From positions 186,001 through 250,000 of the forward strand of contig NZ_JAJSAX010000004.1 of NCBI RefSeq assembly GCF_021261315.1: DNA of 64,000 nt. The letters are read 5' to 3'. The notes beneath the pieces were generated by a model. That model made no database searches. It was not told the origin of the DNA and was given only the letters and a program-made list of their open reading frames with translations. Shown one piece after another: positions 1 through 8,418 of this stretch; the first letter of the stretch is position 1, and every line of letters begins with the position of its first letter. Origin of the DNA: Epilithonimonas sp. JDS. Lineage in GTDB: Bacteria > Bacteroidota > Bacteroidia > Flavobacteriales > Weeksellaceae. Made by a program: the position numbers and the translations under genes.

Positions 1-1
1 G

Positions 2-628
2 ATTTTATCATTTATAGCAACGGTTGCATTATTGTATGTCGCTTTCTATCCGGCTTACACCAGAGAATTTTGGATATTTATCGGATTGGGAATTGCCTCG
101 ATTTTGGCAGCGATTGGATATACGGTTGGAAAAAAACCTTATGGATATTTAGGTTTAGGCGATATTTTCGTGTTCATCTTTTTCGGATTGGTTTCTGTTT
201 GCGGGAGTTATTTTCTGTTTACGAAATCTTTCAGTTGGGACGTCCTGTTCCCTGCAATTGCAGTCGGAATGTTGAGTATGGCCGTTCTTAACCTGAACAA
301 TATGAGAGACATCGTCAACGACGAATTATCAGGTAAAAAAACGTTTGCATTGAAGCTTGGTTACAAAAATGCAATGATTTACGAAATCATCTTATTGCAA
401 TTACCGATTCTTTTGATGTTGGCCTTTTTGATGTACAACGGCTTTCAGGCTCAAGGGAAATATTATCCTTTCATCGTGATGATTCTGATTTTCCCATTCA
501 TCAAATTAAGGAGAAGCATAATGGCTGTCAACGAACCAAAACTATTGGACCCATTCCTGAAACAAGTCGGAATCTTAACTTTCCTGATGGCAGTTTTGAC
601 GGCTTTTGGCCTTAATTATTTTAATTAA
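2..628 (+). CDS. menA: 1,4-dihydroxy-2-naphthoate polyprenyltransferase, C-terminal part
   Basis: Membrane prenyltransferase of the UbiA superfamily, most likely the enzyme that joins the menaquinone head group to its isoprenoid tail. The frame is open from base 2 with no stop, so the N-terminal half, with the first Asp-rich motif, lies outside the window; the TTG at 32 is not a real start. Visible are the second Asp-rich region (NNMRDIVNDELSGKKT) and several hydrophobic helices after it. The pattern NNxRDxxxDxxxGKxTxAxxLG is typical of MenA rather than UbiA or heme farnesyltransferase. Its stop is 14 bases before the next gene, so the two may share a transcript. Identification is from motif only. 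Confidence 0.85.
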   Translation: MLSFIATVALLYVAFYPAYTREFWIFIGLGIASILAAIGYTVGKKPYGYLGLGDIFVFIFFGLVSVCGSYFLFTKSFSWDVLFPAIAVGMLSMAVLNLNNMRDIVNDELSGKKTFALKLGYKNAMIYEIILLQLPILLMLAFLMYNGFQAQGKYYPFIVMILIFPFIKLRRSIMAVNEPKLLDPFLKQVGILTFLMAVLTAFGLNYFN

Positions 629-642
629 TAAATCTAAAAAAA

Positions 643-1326
643 ATGAAAATAAAATTCCTCGGACAAAACTGTTTTTTGTTCACATACAACGGAAAAACAA
701 TTCTTGCAGACCCTTTCTACAACTATCAGAAAGAAAAATCAGGATTTGACATCACCGCTCAGAAAATCGATTATGTGTTGATTACGCACGCACACGGCGA
801 CCATATTGCGGACGTAAAAGAAGTGCTTGAAAATCATCCTGATGCAACGGTAATCGGACAGCCTGAGATTTGCGGTTATTTCAAACACACCAATAATATT
901 GATATCAATTTCGGTGGTTCTGCCAAGATTGAAGATTTGAAAATTTCTATGGTTCCTGCCTTACACACGAGCTCTTTTCCGGACGGTACTTACGGTGGAC
1001 TGGCTTCTGGTTATATTTTTAGATTTGCTGACGGGAGAAACCTTTATTTGGCTGGAGATACTGGTGTGACGGCTGAGATGAGCTTGTTTCCACAGGTTTT
1101 TGGGAAATTGGATTTGTCGATTCTACCAGTTGGAAAACATTACACGATGTGTCCTAGAAAAGCGGCTTTCGCAGCATCAGAATTATTGAAAACGCCACAA
1201 GTGATTGGTTGTCATTTCGATACTTTCCCACCAATTGAAATCAATCACGAAGAAGCAAAAAAGCATTTCTCTGACAAGAATATCGAATTTACATTACCAG
1301 AATTAGGACAGGAATTTGAGTTCTAA
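643..1326 (+). CDS. UPF0173-type metal-dependent hydrolase (metallo-beta-lactamase fold)
   Basis: Cytoplasmic 227-residue protein of the metallo-beta-lactamase superfamily. The zinc motif HAHGDH is at residues 49-54; further likely ligands are the Asp of LAGDTG and the His of GCHFDT. Length and order fit the UPF0173 (YtkL-like) group, whose physiological substrate is not established. It starts 14 bases after menA on the same strand and is followed by a strong hairpin, so it may be the last gene of that transcript. No signal peptide is seen. Family assignment is confident; the reaction is unknown. Confidence 0.88.
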   Translation: MKIKFLGQNCFLFTYNGKTILADPFYNYQKEKSGFDITAQKIDYVLITHAHGDHIADVKEVLENHPDATVIGQPEICGYFKHTNNIDINFGGSAKIEDLKISMVPALHTSSFPDGTYGGLASGYIFRFADGRNLYLAGDTGVTAEMSLFPQVFGKLDLSILPVGKHYTMCPRKAAFAASELLKTPQVIGCHFDTFPPIEINHEEAKKHFSDKNIEFTLPELGQEFEF

Positions 1327-1335
1327 ACAAAAAAA

Positions 1336-1380
1336 TTAAGAGATTAAGTAGTTCAAATTGAAACTGTCTTAATCTCTTAA
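1336..1380. terminator. hairpin between UPF0173 gene and SRP RNA
   Basis: Perfect 13-base inverted repeat (1336-1348 with 1368-1380, arm TTAAGAGATTAAG) with a 19-base loop. It lies just after the UPF0173 stop and just beyond the 3' end of the minus-strand SRP RNA, so it could end transcription from both sides. The T-run is weak on either strand. Confidence 0.6.
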
Positions 1381-1397
1381 CTTTAAAAAATAAAAAA

Positions 1398-1495
1398 TGG
1401 CAAGCTACCTAAATCACACCGCTACGACCAATTACCTTTGCTGCGTTCCCACCCTGGAGGATTCTCAGGAGCTGGTTGTTTAGGACTTGCCGGTG
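1398..1495 (-). ncRNA. ffs: signal recognition particle RNA, small bacterial (4.5S-like) type
   Basis: Read on the minus strand, the segment forms one long hairpin: GGCAAG plus CCTAAA near the 5' end pair with TTTAGG and CTTGCC at the 3' end. The apical part carries the universal SRP domain IV signature, CCAGGGTGGGAACGCAGCA, with the GGAA tetraloop and the asymmetric loop ACGCAG/CAGG that Ffh binds. It is the RNA core of the particle that directs nascent membrane proteins to the translocon. The outer ends are set from base pairing and may be off by a few bases. Confidence 0.93.
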
Positions 1496-1614
1496 CAAAG
1501 ATAGAAAAATTAAGAAAAAAGAAAAAGGAAAACAGAGAAAAGAAATCAAGTGGACTCTAGATTGTTGATAGTCAGTTTGAAATATTTATCTCTTTTATCA
1601 AAAATTAAAAAATT

Positions 1615-2202
1615 ATGACAAAAAACCCTGTAACAATAGGTTTTATTTTATACGCTCTCACAATGTTGGCATTCTTCATTGTGTACTATTTCTTCGCAAA
1701 CGCCAACTACTTTGAGACCACAATGCAAGTCAATGCCTTTGGGATGACGTTCTTGTATGTCTTGGCTGGCTTTGCTTCAACCTATTGGTTAAGAGGTGGC
1801 ACGTTAATTACTTATCCTCAAGCTTTTAAACAAACATTTTTAACGCTTTTTACAGGCGGAATTATATCAGTATTTTCTATTTTTGCATTCCTGAATTATG
1901 TAGATACAGACGCACGGGATTTGCTCAATCACCAGTATATTCAGACAGAACTTGACAATCTGGACGAATCTTACGCTAAATTGAAAGTGGAAGCGGCCAA
2001 TCAAAAAGACCGCACCAAAGTAAAAGACCTGGAAGAAAATTACACCGGCGCAAAACTGGCTAGGGAAGCAGCGTTGAAGGAAAACAGGAATTATTTTTCT
2101 TTCAAATTTATGTCCGCAGTTTTTGGTGGCTTTTTACTATTTTATCTACTTTTGTCTATTATCATCGCAGGGTTTTTGAAGAACAAAAAACGTTACGAGT
2201 AG
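1615..2202 (+). CDS. DUF4199 family membrane protein
   Basis: Small 195-residue integral membrane protein. Hydrophobic segments are at about residues 8-28, 38-57, 70-92 and 163-188. Between the third and fourth lies a charged, probably helical stretch (about 100-155) rich in Glu, Lys and Asp. This layout and the N terminus match the DUF4199 family, common in Flavobacteriia and without a known function. It stands alone: upstream is the SRP RNA on the other strand, downstream a toxin-antitoxin pair with its own promoter. The ATG at 1615 is the first start in the frame. Confidence 0.8.
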   Translation: MTKNPVTIGFILYALTMLAFFIVYYFFANANYFETTMQVNAFGMTFLYVLAGFASTYWLRGGTLITYPQAFKQTFLTLFTGGIISVFSIFAFLNYVDTDARDLLNHQYIQTELDNLDESYAKLKVEAANQKDRTKVKDLEENYTGAKLAREAALKENRNYFSFKFMSAVFGGFLLFYLLLSIIIAGFLKNKKRYE

Positions 2203-2259
2203 AGATGTCTGATTTTCGAAAAAATCATTTATTAAATTCTAATTCATCATTTATAATTA

Positions 2260-2287
2260 ATACGTATCTTTACTAAAACAATACGTA
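2260..2287 (+). promoter_or_regulatory. promoter and candidate operator of the antitoxin-toxin pair
   Basis: A near-consensus -7 box TATCTTTA (2265-2272) lies 15 bases before the antitoxin ATG. The palindrome ATACGTAT (2260-2267) overlaps the box, and ATACGTA recurs at 2281-2287 directly before the ATG. Paired half-sites around the transcription start fit autorepression by a ribbon-helix-helix antitoxin; this is inference. Confidence 0.5.
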
Positions 2288-2542
2288 ATGACAACCAAAC
2301 TTACCTTGACTGTAGAAAAGTCAGTTATTGAAAAAGCTAAAAAATACGCCAAAGGTACTCAGAGAAGTCTTTCCGAAATGGTGCAAAAATATTTGGAATC
2401 ATTAGGTGAACCAGAAATAATCAATGAGCCAACTCCAAAAATGAAAAAACTTCTTGAAAAAATCCCAAATAATACGCCTCAGTACACTGACGAAGAATTG
2501 GATAATATCAGGAGAGAGTATTTAGAAAAAAAATATTTATAA
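2288..2542 (+). CDS. ribbon-helix-helix antitoxin, DUF6364 type
   Basis: 84-residue protein whose N-terminal half (a beta strand TKLTLTV, then two helices ending in SLSEMVQKYLESL) has the ribbon-helix-helix form seen in DUF6364 proteins. The C-terminal half is charged and probably disordered when free, the usual toxin-wrapping segment. It ends two bases before the start of a PIN-domain gene, the classical order for a type II antitoxin-toxin operon. It would bind the PIN protein and also its own promoter, where an ATACGTA repeat is seen. The function is inferred from fold and context. Confidence 0.82.
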   Translation: MTTKLTLTVEKSVIEKAKKYAKGTQRSLSEMVQKYLESLGEPEIINEPTPKMKKLLEKIPNNTPQYTDEELDNIRREYLEKKYL

Positions 2543-2544
2543 AA

Positions 2545-2970
2545 ATGTTCTTCTTTTTAGATACCAACATCATTGTGGATTTGCTTCAAAAAAGAGTTCC
2601 ACATTTTGATTTAGCTTCAGAAATTTTTAATTTTTCCACAAAAGAAAATATCGTACTTTTTGCTTCCTCGCACAGTATCGCGACCGTGCATTATATTTGT
2701 AAAAAGAATATTAAAGAGGCAGAATTAAGAGAGCTGATAAATGAAGTTTTGAACTTCCTAAAGATTATCCCCGTTGACGAGGAAATTCTGAGAAAATCAA
2801 TTAAATCGAATCATAAAGATTTTGAAGATGCGATTCAAATTTTTTGTGCTCATCAAATTAAAAATTTAACAGGAATAATTACACGAAATATAAAAGATTT
2901 TTCCACATCCGAAATTCCTGTTTTTGCACCAGACGAAGCTTTAAATCTCATCCAAAAGAAATATCTTTGA
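2545..2970 (+). CDS. PIN-domain ribonuclease toxin
   Basis: 141-residue PIN-domain protein. Conserved acidic residues are Asp6 (LDTNIIVDLL), Asp92/Glu94/Asp95 (KDFEDAIQ) and Asp118 (TRNIKDF), forming the magnesium-binding site of this RNase fold. The gene begins two bases after the antitoxin stop, so translation is probably coupled. PIN toxins of type II systems cut RNA and stop growth when the antitoxin is lost. All acidic positions are present, so the toxin looks intact. No target can be read from the sequence. Confidence 0.88.
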   Translation: MFFFLDTNIIVDLLQKRVPHFDLASEIFNFSTKENIVLFASSHSIATVHYICKKNIKEAELRELINEVLNFLKIIPVDEEILRKSIKSNHKDFEDAIQIFCAHQIKNLTGIITRNIKDFSTSEIPVFAPDEALNLIQKKYL

Positions 2971-2996
2971 CCTTTTAAAATCTATCCTTTATATCA

Positions 2997-3950
2997 ATGA
3001 ATCTCTCCATAATCATCCCATTACTCAACGAGCAAGACTCTCTAGAAGAGCTGTTCACAAGGATTGACAACGTTTGTCAGGCCAACAAACTGTCTTACGA
3101 AGTTTGGTTCATAGATGACGGAAGCACCGACCTTTCCTGGTCCATCATCGAAAATCTGAAAATCCAACATCCTCAAATCCACGGGATTAAATTCTCCAAA
3201 AACTACGGAAAATCACAGGCACTTCACGCTGCTTTCGAAAAGGTAAATGGCGATGTCATTATTACAATGGATGCTGATTTACAAGACTTTCCAGAGGAGA
3301 TTCCAGAACTTCACGAGATGGTGAAAGTAGGAAATTACGACATCGTTTCCGGTTGGAAGAAGAAGCGTTTTGATAATGTGATGACCAAAAATATTCCATC
3401 AAAATTATTCAATTCGGCGGCTAGAAAAGTGTCCGGCGTTTCGCTTCACGATTTCAACTGCGGACTGAAAGCTTATAAAAAACAAGTCGTAAAATCTATC
3501 GATGTTTACGGCGATATGCACCGTTATATTCCGGTTTTGGCAGCTAACGCAGGTTTCAGAAATATTACGGAAAAACCGGTTCAGCACCAGGCAAGACCTT
3601 ATGGAACTTCGAAGTTTGGGACGGAAAGATTTGTTCGCGGATTTTTGGATTTGGTGACGCTTTGGTTTGTCAGCAGATTTGGCGGAAGACCGATGCATTT
3701 CTTTGGTGCAGCAGGAACTTTGATGTTTATTATTGGATTTTTGTCAGCCATTTGGTTGGGAATTTCAAAACTGATTGATGTCTATATTTTCAAAGTTTAC
3801 GGAAATCTGATTGCGAATAATCCTTGGTTTTTCATCGCTTTGACGATGATGATTATGGGAAGTTTGCTTTTCGTAGCTGGATTCTTAGGAGAATTGATTA
3901 TCAGAACGAATCGGGAACATAAGAATTATCATATTGAGGAATTAATTTAA
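2997..3950 (+). CDS. glycosyltransferase family 2, polyprenyl-phosphate sugar transferase type
   Basis: 317-residue GT2 enzyme of the dolichyl-phosphate mannosyltransferase/ArnC type. The GT-A domain carries IDDGSTD (39-45) for nucleotide binding and the metal-binding DAD motif (92-94, MDADLQDFPE), followed by a GYGTSKF-like loop (RPYGTSKFG). Two hydrophobic hairpins near 233-258 and 275-300 anchor it in the inner membrane. Such enzymes move a sugar from a nucleotide donor onto undecaprenyl phosphate for later transfer to lipid or protein glycans. The acceptor and sugar are not readable. The upstream toxin gene ends 26 bases before. Confidence 0.87.
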   Translation: MNLSIIIPLLNEQDSLEELFTRIDNVCQANKLSYEVWFIDDGSTDLSWSIIENLKIQHPQIHGIKFSKNYGKSQALHAAFEKVNGDVIITMDADLQDFPEEIPELHEMVKVGNYDIVSGWKKKRFDNVMTKNIPSKLFNSAARKVSGVSLHDFNCGLKAYKKQVVKSIDVYGDMHRYIPVLAANAGFRNITEKPVQHQARPYGTSKFGTERFVRGFLDLVTLWFVSRFGGRPMHFFGAAGTLMFIIGFLSAIWLGISKLIDVYIFKVYGNLIANNPWFFIALTMMIMGSLLFVAGFLGELIIRTNREHKNYHIEELI

Positions 3951-3988
3951 ACGAGATAATTTTTCTAATTTGGTAAATCAATAAACTT

Positions 3989-4690
3989 ATGAAAAATCTA
4001 TTTTATTTAATTCTAATTTTCACAGCGGTTTCCTGCGGAAAAGTAAAACCAAAAGGCGAAATCCAATCCAAGGATGTGGAATTGGCTGAGTTTTCAAAAC
4101 TTAATCTGAAAGGGAAGTTCAGAGTTTTTTATGTGCAAAGTCCACACAATTTTGTAAATGTGGAAACTTATCCAAACGTTTTCGAAAATCTGAAAATCGA
4201 AGTTAAAGACAAAAACTTATCGATTACGGAGAAAAGTGCAACGGATAAAGTTGACTTTTATAATATTACCATCTACGGAAAAAATCCATTTGATGATATT
4301 AAAATAGCTGATTCAGTGGAACTTAATATCTCCAGCCAGATGAAAGTTGAAAATTTTTCCCTTCATTTGAAAGATAATGCTAAATTTATCGGTTCAGTGA
4401 TTTCAGAAAAGTCGACCATCGAAATGCTGAATAAAGGTAGAGCTAACTTGTTGGGAAAAACAACTTTAGCAAAACTTAACATCAGAGATACAGCGAGCAT
4501 TATTTCGCCGTATTGGTATATAAAAGATTTGGAAATCGAGTCCCAAAATGGAAATTATGCAGAACTGAATGTGGATGAGGAAATCAAAGGTAAAATCGGA
4601 AATACTTCAAAATTGATTTATTACGGAAATCCTTCGAAAAAATTAAAAGTCACTGAGAAAGCGACTATCGAAAACAAGAAAATTAATTAA
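3989..4690 (+). CDS. GIN-domain (DUF2807) lipoprotein
   Basis: 233-residue lipoprotein: signal peptide with lipobox AVSC, cysteine at about residue 16. The mature part resembles the head GIN domain family (DUF2807), a beta-helix-like fold built of short repeats; alternating polar/hydrophobic stretches such as NISSQMKVENF and KASTIEML-like turns are visible. These proteins are surface or periplasmic in Bacteroidota and their role is unclear. It lies 38 bases after the glycosyltransferase and 20 bases before the phosphomutase on the same strand, but no functional link is evident. Confidence 0.75.
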   Translation: MKNLFYLILIFTAVSCGKVKPKGEIQSKDVELAEFSKLNLKGKFRVFYVQSPHNFVNVETYPNVFENLKIEVKDKNLSITEKSATDKVDFYNITIYGKNPFDDIKIADSVELNISSQMKVENFSLHLKDNAKFIGSVISEKSTIEMLNKGRANLLGKTTLAKLNIRDTASIISPYWYIKDLEIESQNGNYAELNVDEEIKGKIGNTSKLIYYGNPSKKLKVTEKATIENKKIN

Positions 4691-4710
4691 TTAATTAAAC
4701 TAAAAAATAA

Positions 4711-6435
4711 ATGTCAGATACAACACCAACTTTAGATAAAGCAAAACTTTGGCTTTCCGAAACATTTGACGAAGAAACCAGAAAAAAAGTTCAAACTTTG
4801 ATTGATTCCGAATCTCCAGATCTGGAAGATTCTTTTTACAGAGAATTAGAATTCGGAACTGGCGGAATGCGCGGCATAATGGGCGTTGGGACCAATCGTT
4901 TGAATAAATATACATTAGGACAAGCGACTCAAGGTCTAGCCAATTATCTTCATCAGCAATTTTCTGGCGAGGAAATCAAAGTGGCGATTGCTTATGATGT
5001 GAGACATAATTCTAAGGAATTCGGTAAAGTGGTGGCTGATGTTTTGACGGCTAACGGAATCAAGGTTTTGTTGTTCAAAGATCATCGTCCAACACCAGAA
5101 TTGTCTTTCACCGTTCGTGATAAAAAATGTAACGCTGGGATTGTTTTGACGGCTTCTCATAATCCACCAGAATATAATGGTTATAAGGTTTACTGGAATG
5201 ACGGTGCGCAAATCGTTCCGCCAGATGACGAAAATATCATCAGAGAAGTTTATGCAACCAAATTCGAAAATATCAAATTTGATGGAAACGATGATTTGAT
5301 CGAGTGGATCGGTGAAGAGCAAGACGATGTTTACGTTGATGCTTGTATGGAAAATTCTCTGTATCAGAATGTTGGTAGAGATAATCTTAATATCGTTTTC
5401 ACATCCATCCACGGAACGACCTACACAACTGTTCCAAAAGCACTTAAAAAAGCTGGATTCACAAAAGTGGATCTCGTGCAGGAACAAATGATTCCAAGCG
5501 GAAACTTTCCAACCGTTGCTTCCCCAAATCCAGAAGAGCCAGCAGCACTTTCTATGGCGATGGACCTTGCGGAAATTACCAATGCTGATATCGTGATCGG
5601 GACAGATCCAGACGGCGACAGATTGGGAATTGCAGTGAGGAATCTTGATGGCGAAATTCAATTGTTGAATGGAAATCAATGTAATACAATTCTTACTTAT
5701 TATATATTAGATCAATGGAAAAAAGCGGGAAAAATTACCGGAAAAGAATTCATTGGTTCTACGATTGTGACGTCTGATATTTTCTTTGATGTTGCTGAGA
5801 AATTCGGTGTTGACTGCAAAGTTGGATTGACCGGTTTCAAATGGATCGGGAAAATGATCCGTGATTTTGAAGGTCAGGAAAAGTTCATTTGCGGTGGCGA
5901 AGAGAGTTTCGGATTTATGACAGGAGATTTCGTGAGAGACAAGGATTCTTGCGGTTCTATCTTGACGGCTTGTGAGATCGCGGCCTGGTGTAAAGCCAAC
6001 GGAACAACCGTTTATCAATATATGATCGATATCTACAAGGAAGTTGGATTGTATTATGAAGGTTTGATCAACGTAGTGAGAAAGGGAAGAAGTGGTGCAG
6101 AAGAGATTCAGGAAATGATGAAGAATTTCCGTGAAAATCCTCCAAAAGAAATTGCAGGATCATTAGTTGAAGAAGTAAAAGATTTCAAAGAACAAACTTG
6201 TTTCGTAGTTTCTAAGAATGAGAAAAAAGTAATGGACGATATTCCAAAATCTAACGTTTTGATTTACTATACCCAAGATGGAACAAAGGTTTGCGTGCGT
6301 CCTTCCGGAACGGAGCCTAAGATTAAATTCTATGTTTCTGTGAAAGATTCTATCACTTCTGAGCAAGATTTCGTAGAAAAGCTTCCTAAGTTGGAAGAGA
6401 AGATCAATAAAGTAAAACAGGATCTCAACCTGTAA
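4711..6435 (+). CDS. phosphoglucomutase/phosphomannomutase
   Basis: 574-residue alpha-D-phosphohexomutase that interconverts sugar 1- and 6-phosphates, feeding nucleotide-sugar synthesis. Landmarks: phosphoserine loop TASHNPPEYNG with Ser149; metal loop DPDGD at 299-303; sugar-binding loop GGEES at 395-399; phosphate-binding RPSGTEPK near the C terminus. The length and the SFGFMTGDFVRDKD segment fit the longer PgcA-like branch (phosphoglucomutase of Firmicutes and Bacteroidota) rather than AlgC. The ATG at 4711 gives the usual N terminus. It is followed by a clear terminator, so it ends a transcript. Whether glucose or mannose phosphate is preferred cannot be told. Confidence 0.93.
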   Translation: MSDTTPTLDKAKLWLSETFDEETRKKVQTLIDSESPDLEDSFYRELEFGTGGMRGIMGVGTNRLNKYTLGQATQGLANYLHQQFSGEEIKVAIAYDVRHNSKEFGKVVADVLTANGIKVLLFKDHRPTPELSFTVRDKKCNAGIVLTASHNPPEYNGYKVYWNDGAQIVPPDDENIIREVYATKFENIKFDGNDDLIEWIGEEQDDVYVDACMENSLYQNVGRDNLNIVFTSIHGTTYTTVPKALKKAGFTKVDLVQEQMIPSGNFPTVASPNPEEPAALSMAMDLAEITNADIVIGTDPDGDRLGIAVRNLDGEIQLLNGNQCNTILTYYILDQWKKAGKITGKEFIGSTIVTSDIFFDVAEKFGVDCKVGLTGFKWIGKMIRDFEGQEKFICGGEESFGFMTGDFVRDKDSCGSILTACEIAAWCKANGTTVYQYMIDIYKEVGLYYEGLINVVRKGRSGAEEIQEMMKNFRENPPKEIAGSLVEEVKDFKEQTCFVVSKNEKKVMDDIPKSNVLIYYTQDGTKVCVRPSGTEPKIKFYVSVKDSITSEQDFVEKLPKLEEKINKVKQDLNL

Positions 6436-6481
6436 TTGAAAATTTTATTTGAATTAAATATTATCTAAAATATTTTAATAG

Positions 6482-6530
6482 AAAAGTTCTCAATTGTTAA
6501 AGTCATTTAATTTTTGGGAACTTTTTTTTG
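6482..6530 (+). terminator. Rho-independent terminator after the phosphomutase
   Basis: AAAAGTTCTC at 6482-6491 pairs with GGGAACTTTT at 6516-6525 (one G-T pair), followed by a run of T. It lies 46 bases after the phosphomutase stop. Confidence 0.7.
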
Positions 6531-6631
6531 ATGTAAGTTGAATTACTCAGCTACATTTAAGACCTTTGTAAAACTATAAAAAGAATAAAATCAGATTCTA
6601 AGTCTGAATAATAACATCTAAAATCAATAAA

Positions 6632-7885
6632 GTGAAAGTATCAAAACTCGCATCTAACCTCATTGGTTCAGAGATCATCAAAATCGGAAATGAAGTGAAT
6701 GACCTGAAAGCGAAAGGTGCACAAATCTCAAACCTTACCATCGGCGATCTTAATTCCAACATCTATCCAATTCCTCAGGAGTTGAAAGACGGAATCCAGA
6801 AAGCATACAAGAATAATCTTACCAATTACCCACCAGCAAACGGTTTGCAATCTCTGAGAGCTTCCGTGAGCAATGATCTTAAAAAACGTTGGAATCTGGA
6901 TTATTCAGCCAATGATATTTTGATTACAGCTGGTTCAAGACCTTTGATCTACGCCGTTTTCAAAACAATTGTGGACGAAGGTGACAAAGTGATCTACCCA
7001 ATACCTTCTTGGAACAATAACCATTATGCTTATCTGACGAGTGCCAATGCAGTGGAAGTCCAAACTCAGGAATCCAATAATTTTTTGCCAACAGCCGATG
7101 ATTTGAGACCACATTTGGAAGGCGCTGTTTTGCTTTGTCTATGTTCACCACTGAATCCGACTGGAACAATGTTCACAAAAGAGCAATTGTCTGACATCTG
7201 CGAGTTGGTTTTAGAAGAAAATAAAAGAAGAGGTGATGATGAGAAACCGCTTTATTTGATGTATGATCAAATCTATGCGATGCTAACTTTTGGTTCAGAT
7301 CATCACGATCCAGTAAGTCTTTTTCCAGAAATGAAAGATTACACGATCTACGTTGATGGAACGTCCAAATGTTTTGCAGCGACTGGTGTTAGAGTTGGTT
7401 GGGGATTCGGGCCAAGTTTGGTGATTGATAAAATGAAAGCTTTGCTAACTCACGTTGGCGCTTGGGCTCCAAAGCCAGAGCAGGAAGCTGTTGCTGAGTT
7501 CTTGGCTGACGATTCTGCAGTAGATACTTTCTTAGAAGATTACAAAGGAAAGCTTAATAACAGTTTGAAAGAACTTCACGCTGGAATCCAAGATTTGAAA
7601 AATAATGGTTTTGCAGTTGAAAGCATTTCACCAATGGGTGCACTTTATTTGACCATCAAATTGGATTACCTCGGAAAAATTGCGCCAGACGGTAAATTAA
7701 TCGAAAATTCTACAGACCTTGTTTTCTATTTGATCAATAATGCAGGAATGGCTTTGGTTCCGTTCTCCGCATTTGGAAATGACAAATCTGTGCCTTGGTT
7801 TAGAGCATCAATAGGCGGTTGTTCGCTAGATGATATCAAAGATTGCCTTCCTAAATTGAAAAAAGCGCTTGAAAATTTGAAATAA
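6632..7885 (+). CDS. class I/II aminotransferase (PLP-dependent)
   Basis: 417-residue fold-type I aminotransferase. Key residues: the PLP lysine Lys246 in DGTSKCFAATG, Asn175 in SPLNPTG, Asp212 and Tyr in YDQIY, and the phosphate-binding Arg254. An Arg near the C terminus (WFRASIGG) would bind the substrate carboxylate. The start is GTG at 6632, giving MKVSKLASNL; no ATG fits. It stands alone between a terminator and the Xre/RES operon. The family acts on amino acids such as aspartate, tyrosine or alanine; which one is not clear from motifs. Confidence 0.88.
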   Translation: MKVSKLASNLIGSEIIKIGNEVNDLKAKGAQISNLTIGDLNSNIYPIPQELKDGIQKAYKNNLTNYPPANGLQSLRASVSNDLKKRWNLDYSANDILITAGSRPLIYAVFKTIVDEGDKVIYPIPSWNNNHYAYLTSANAVEVQTQESNNFLPTADDLRPHLEGAVLLCLCSPLNPTGTMFTKEQLSDICELVLEENKRRGDDEKPLYLMYDQIYAMLTFGSDHHDPVSLFPEMKDYTIYVDGTSKCFAATGVRVGWGFGPSLVIDKMKALLTHVGAWAPKPEQEAVAEFLADDSAVDTFLEDYKGKLNNSLKELHAGIQDLKNNGFAVESISPMGALYLTIKLDYLGKIAPDGKLIENSTDLVFYLINNAGMALVPFSAFGNDKSVPWFRASIGGCSLDDIKDCLPKLKKALENLK

Positions 7886-7920
7886 TTGGAAAAAATTCGT
7901 TTTTGATTTGGAAAAATTTC

Positions 7921-7928
7921 TATCTTTG
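7921..7928 (+). promoter_or_regulatory. -7 box of the Xre-RES-kdsB operon
   Basis: TATCTTTG, exact match to the Bacteroidota -7 consensus TAnnTTTG, 16 bases before the ATG at 7945. It shows that the longer frame from TTG 7903 is not translated, since that codon is upstream of the promoter. Confidence 0.75.
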
Positions 7929-7944
7929 TAGAAAGGAAAAAGAA

Positions 7945-8418
7945 ATGGCAACAAATAAAGAACATCGCGATTCCAACAAAAATAGAGTAGAAGAGCCAGT
8001 AGCCGCTTACGGAGCAGTCAGTTCTGTGTTCAATAGATTTGCAATAAAAGATGACTACAAACTGTTGAAAAAAGCAAGAGAAGGCTTGAAAACAGATGTA
8101 TTCTATTCACTTGCTGATGCCATCAAGATGCCAGAGAAAGCTTTGGCATCTGTCATCAATCTTTCTCCAAGGACCATCAGCAATTACAGAGATCAGGAAA
8201 AAGGCTTAGACCCGATCTACAGCGAGCATCTATTAAAATTGATCAATCTTTATAGTTTTGGAAAGGAGATCTTTGGAAATTTGGATGAGTTTACATTGTG
8301 GATGAATCGTCCTTTTTGGAATTCCAATGATAAGCCGATAGATTTTATTTCCACTTCTGGAGGTGTAGATTTGATCTACGAAGAGATAGAGAAACTAGCC
8401 CAAGGTTATCCTGTATAA
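7945..8418 (+). CDS. Xre/MbcA/ParS-type antitoxin of a RES toxin
   Basis: 157-residue antitoxin for the RES toxin encoded next. Its central part (about residues 40-95) is a helix-turn-helix of the Xre/COG5642 kind, with the motif LSPRTISNYRDQ, and the C-terminal DUF2384-type helical domain holds the toxin-contacting segment (GGVDLIYEEIEKLAQG). The start ATG 7945 was chosen because the -7 box lies at 7921 and AGGAAAAAGA precedes it. Its stop overlaps the toxin start by one base (TAATG). It likely represses its own promoter; neutralisation by covering the toxin active site is known for this family. Confidence 0.88.
   Translation: MATNKEHRDSNKNRVEEPVAAYGAVSSVFNRFAIKDDYKLLKKAREGLKTDVFYSLADAIKMPEKALASVINLSPRTISNYRDQEKGLDPIYSEHLLKLINLYSFGKEIFGNLDEFTLWMNRPFWNSNDKPIDFISTSGGVDLIYEEIEKLAQGYPV

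Noticed and set aside
4936-5679. 247-residue open frame opposite the phosphomutase
   Set aside because: Shadow frame; the plus strand carries all family motifs.
7903-7944. Longer start (TTG 7903) for the antitoxin
   Set aside because: The codons lie over the -7 box; the ATG at 7945 fits promoter distance and family length.
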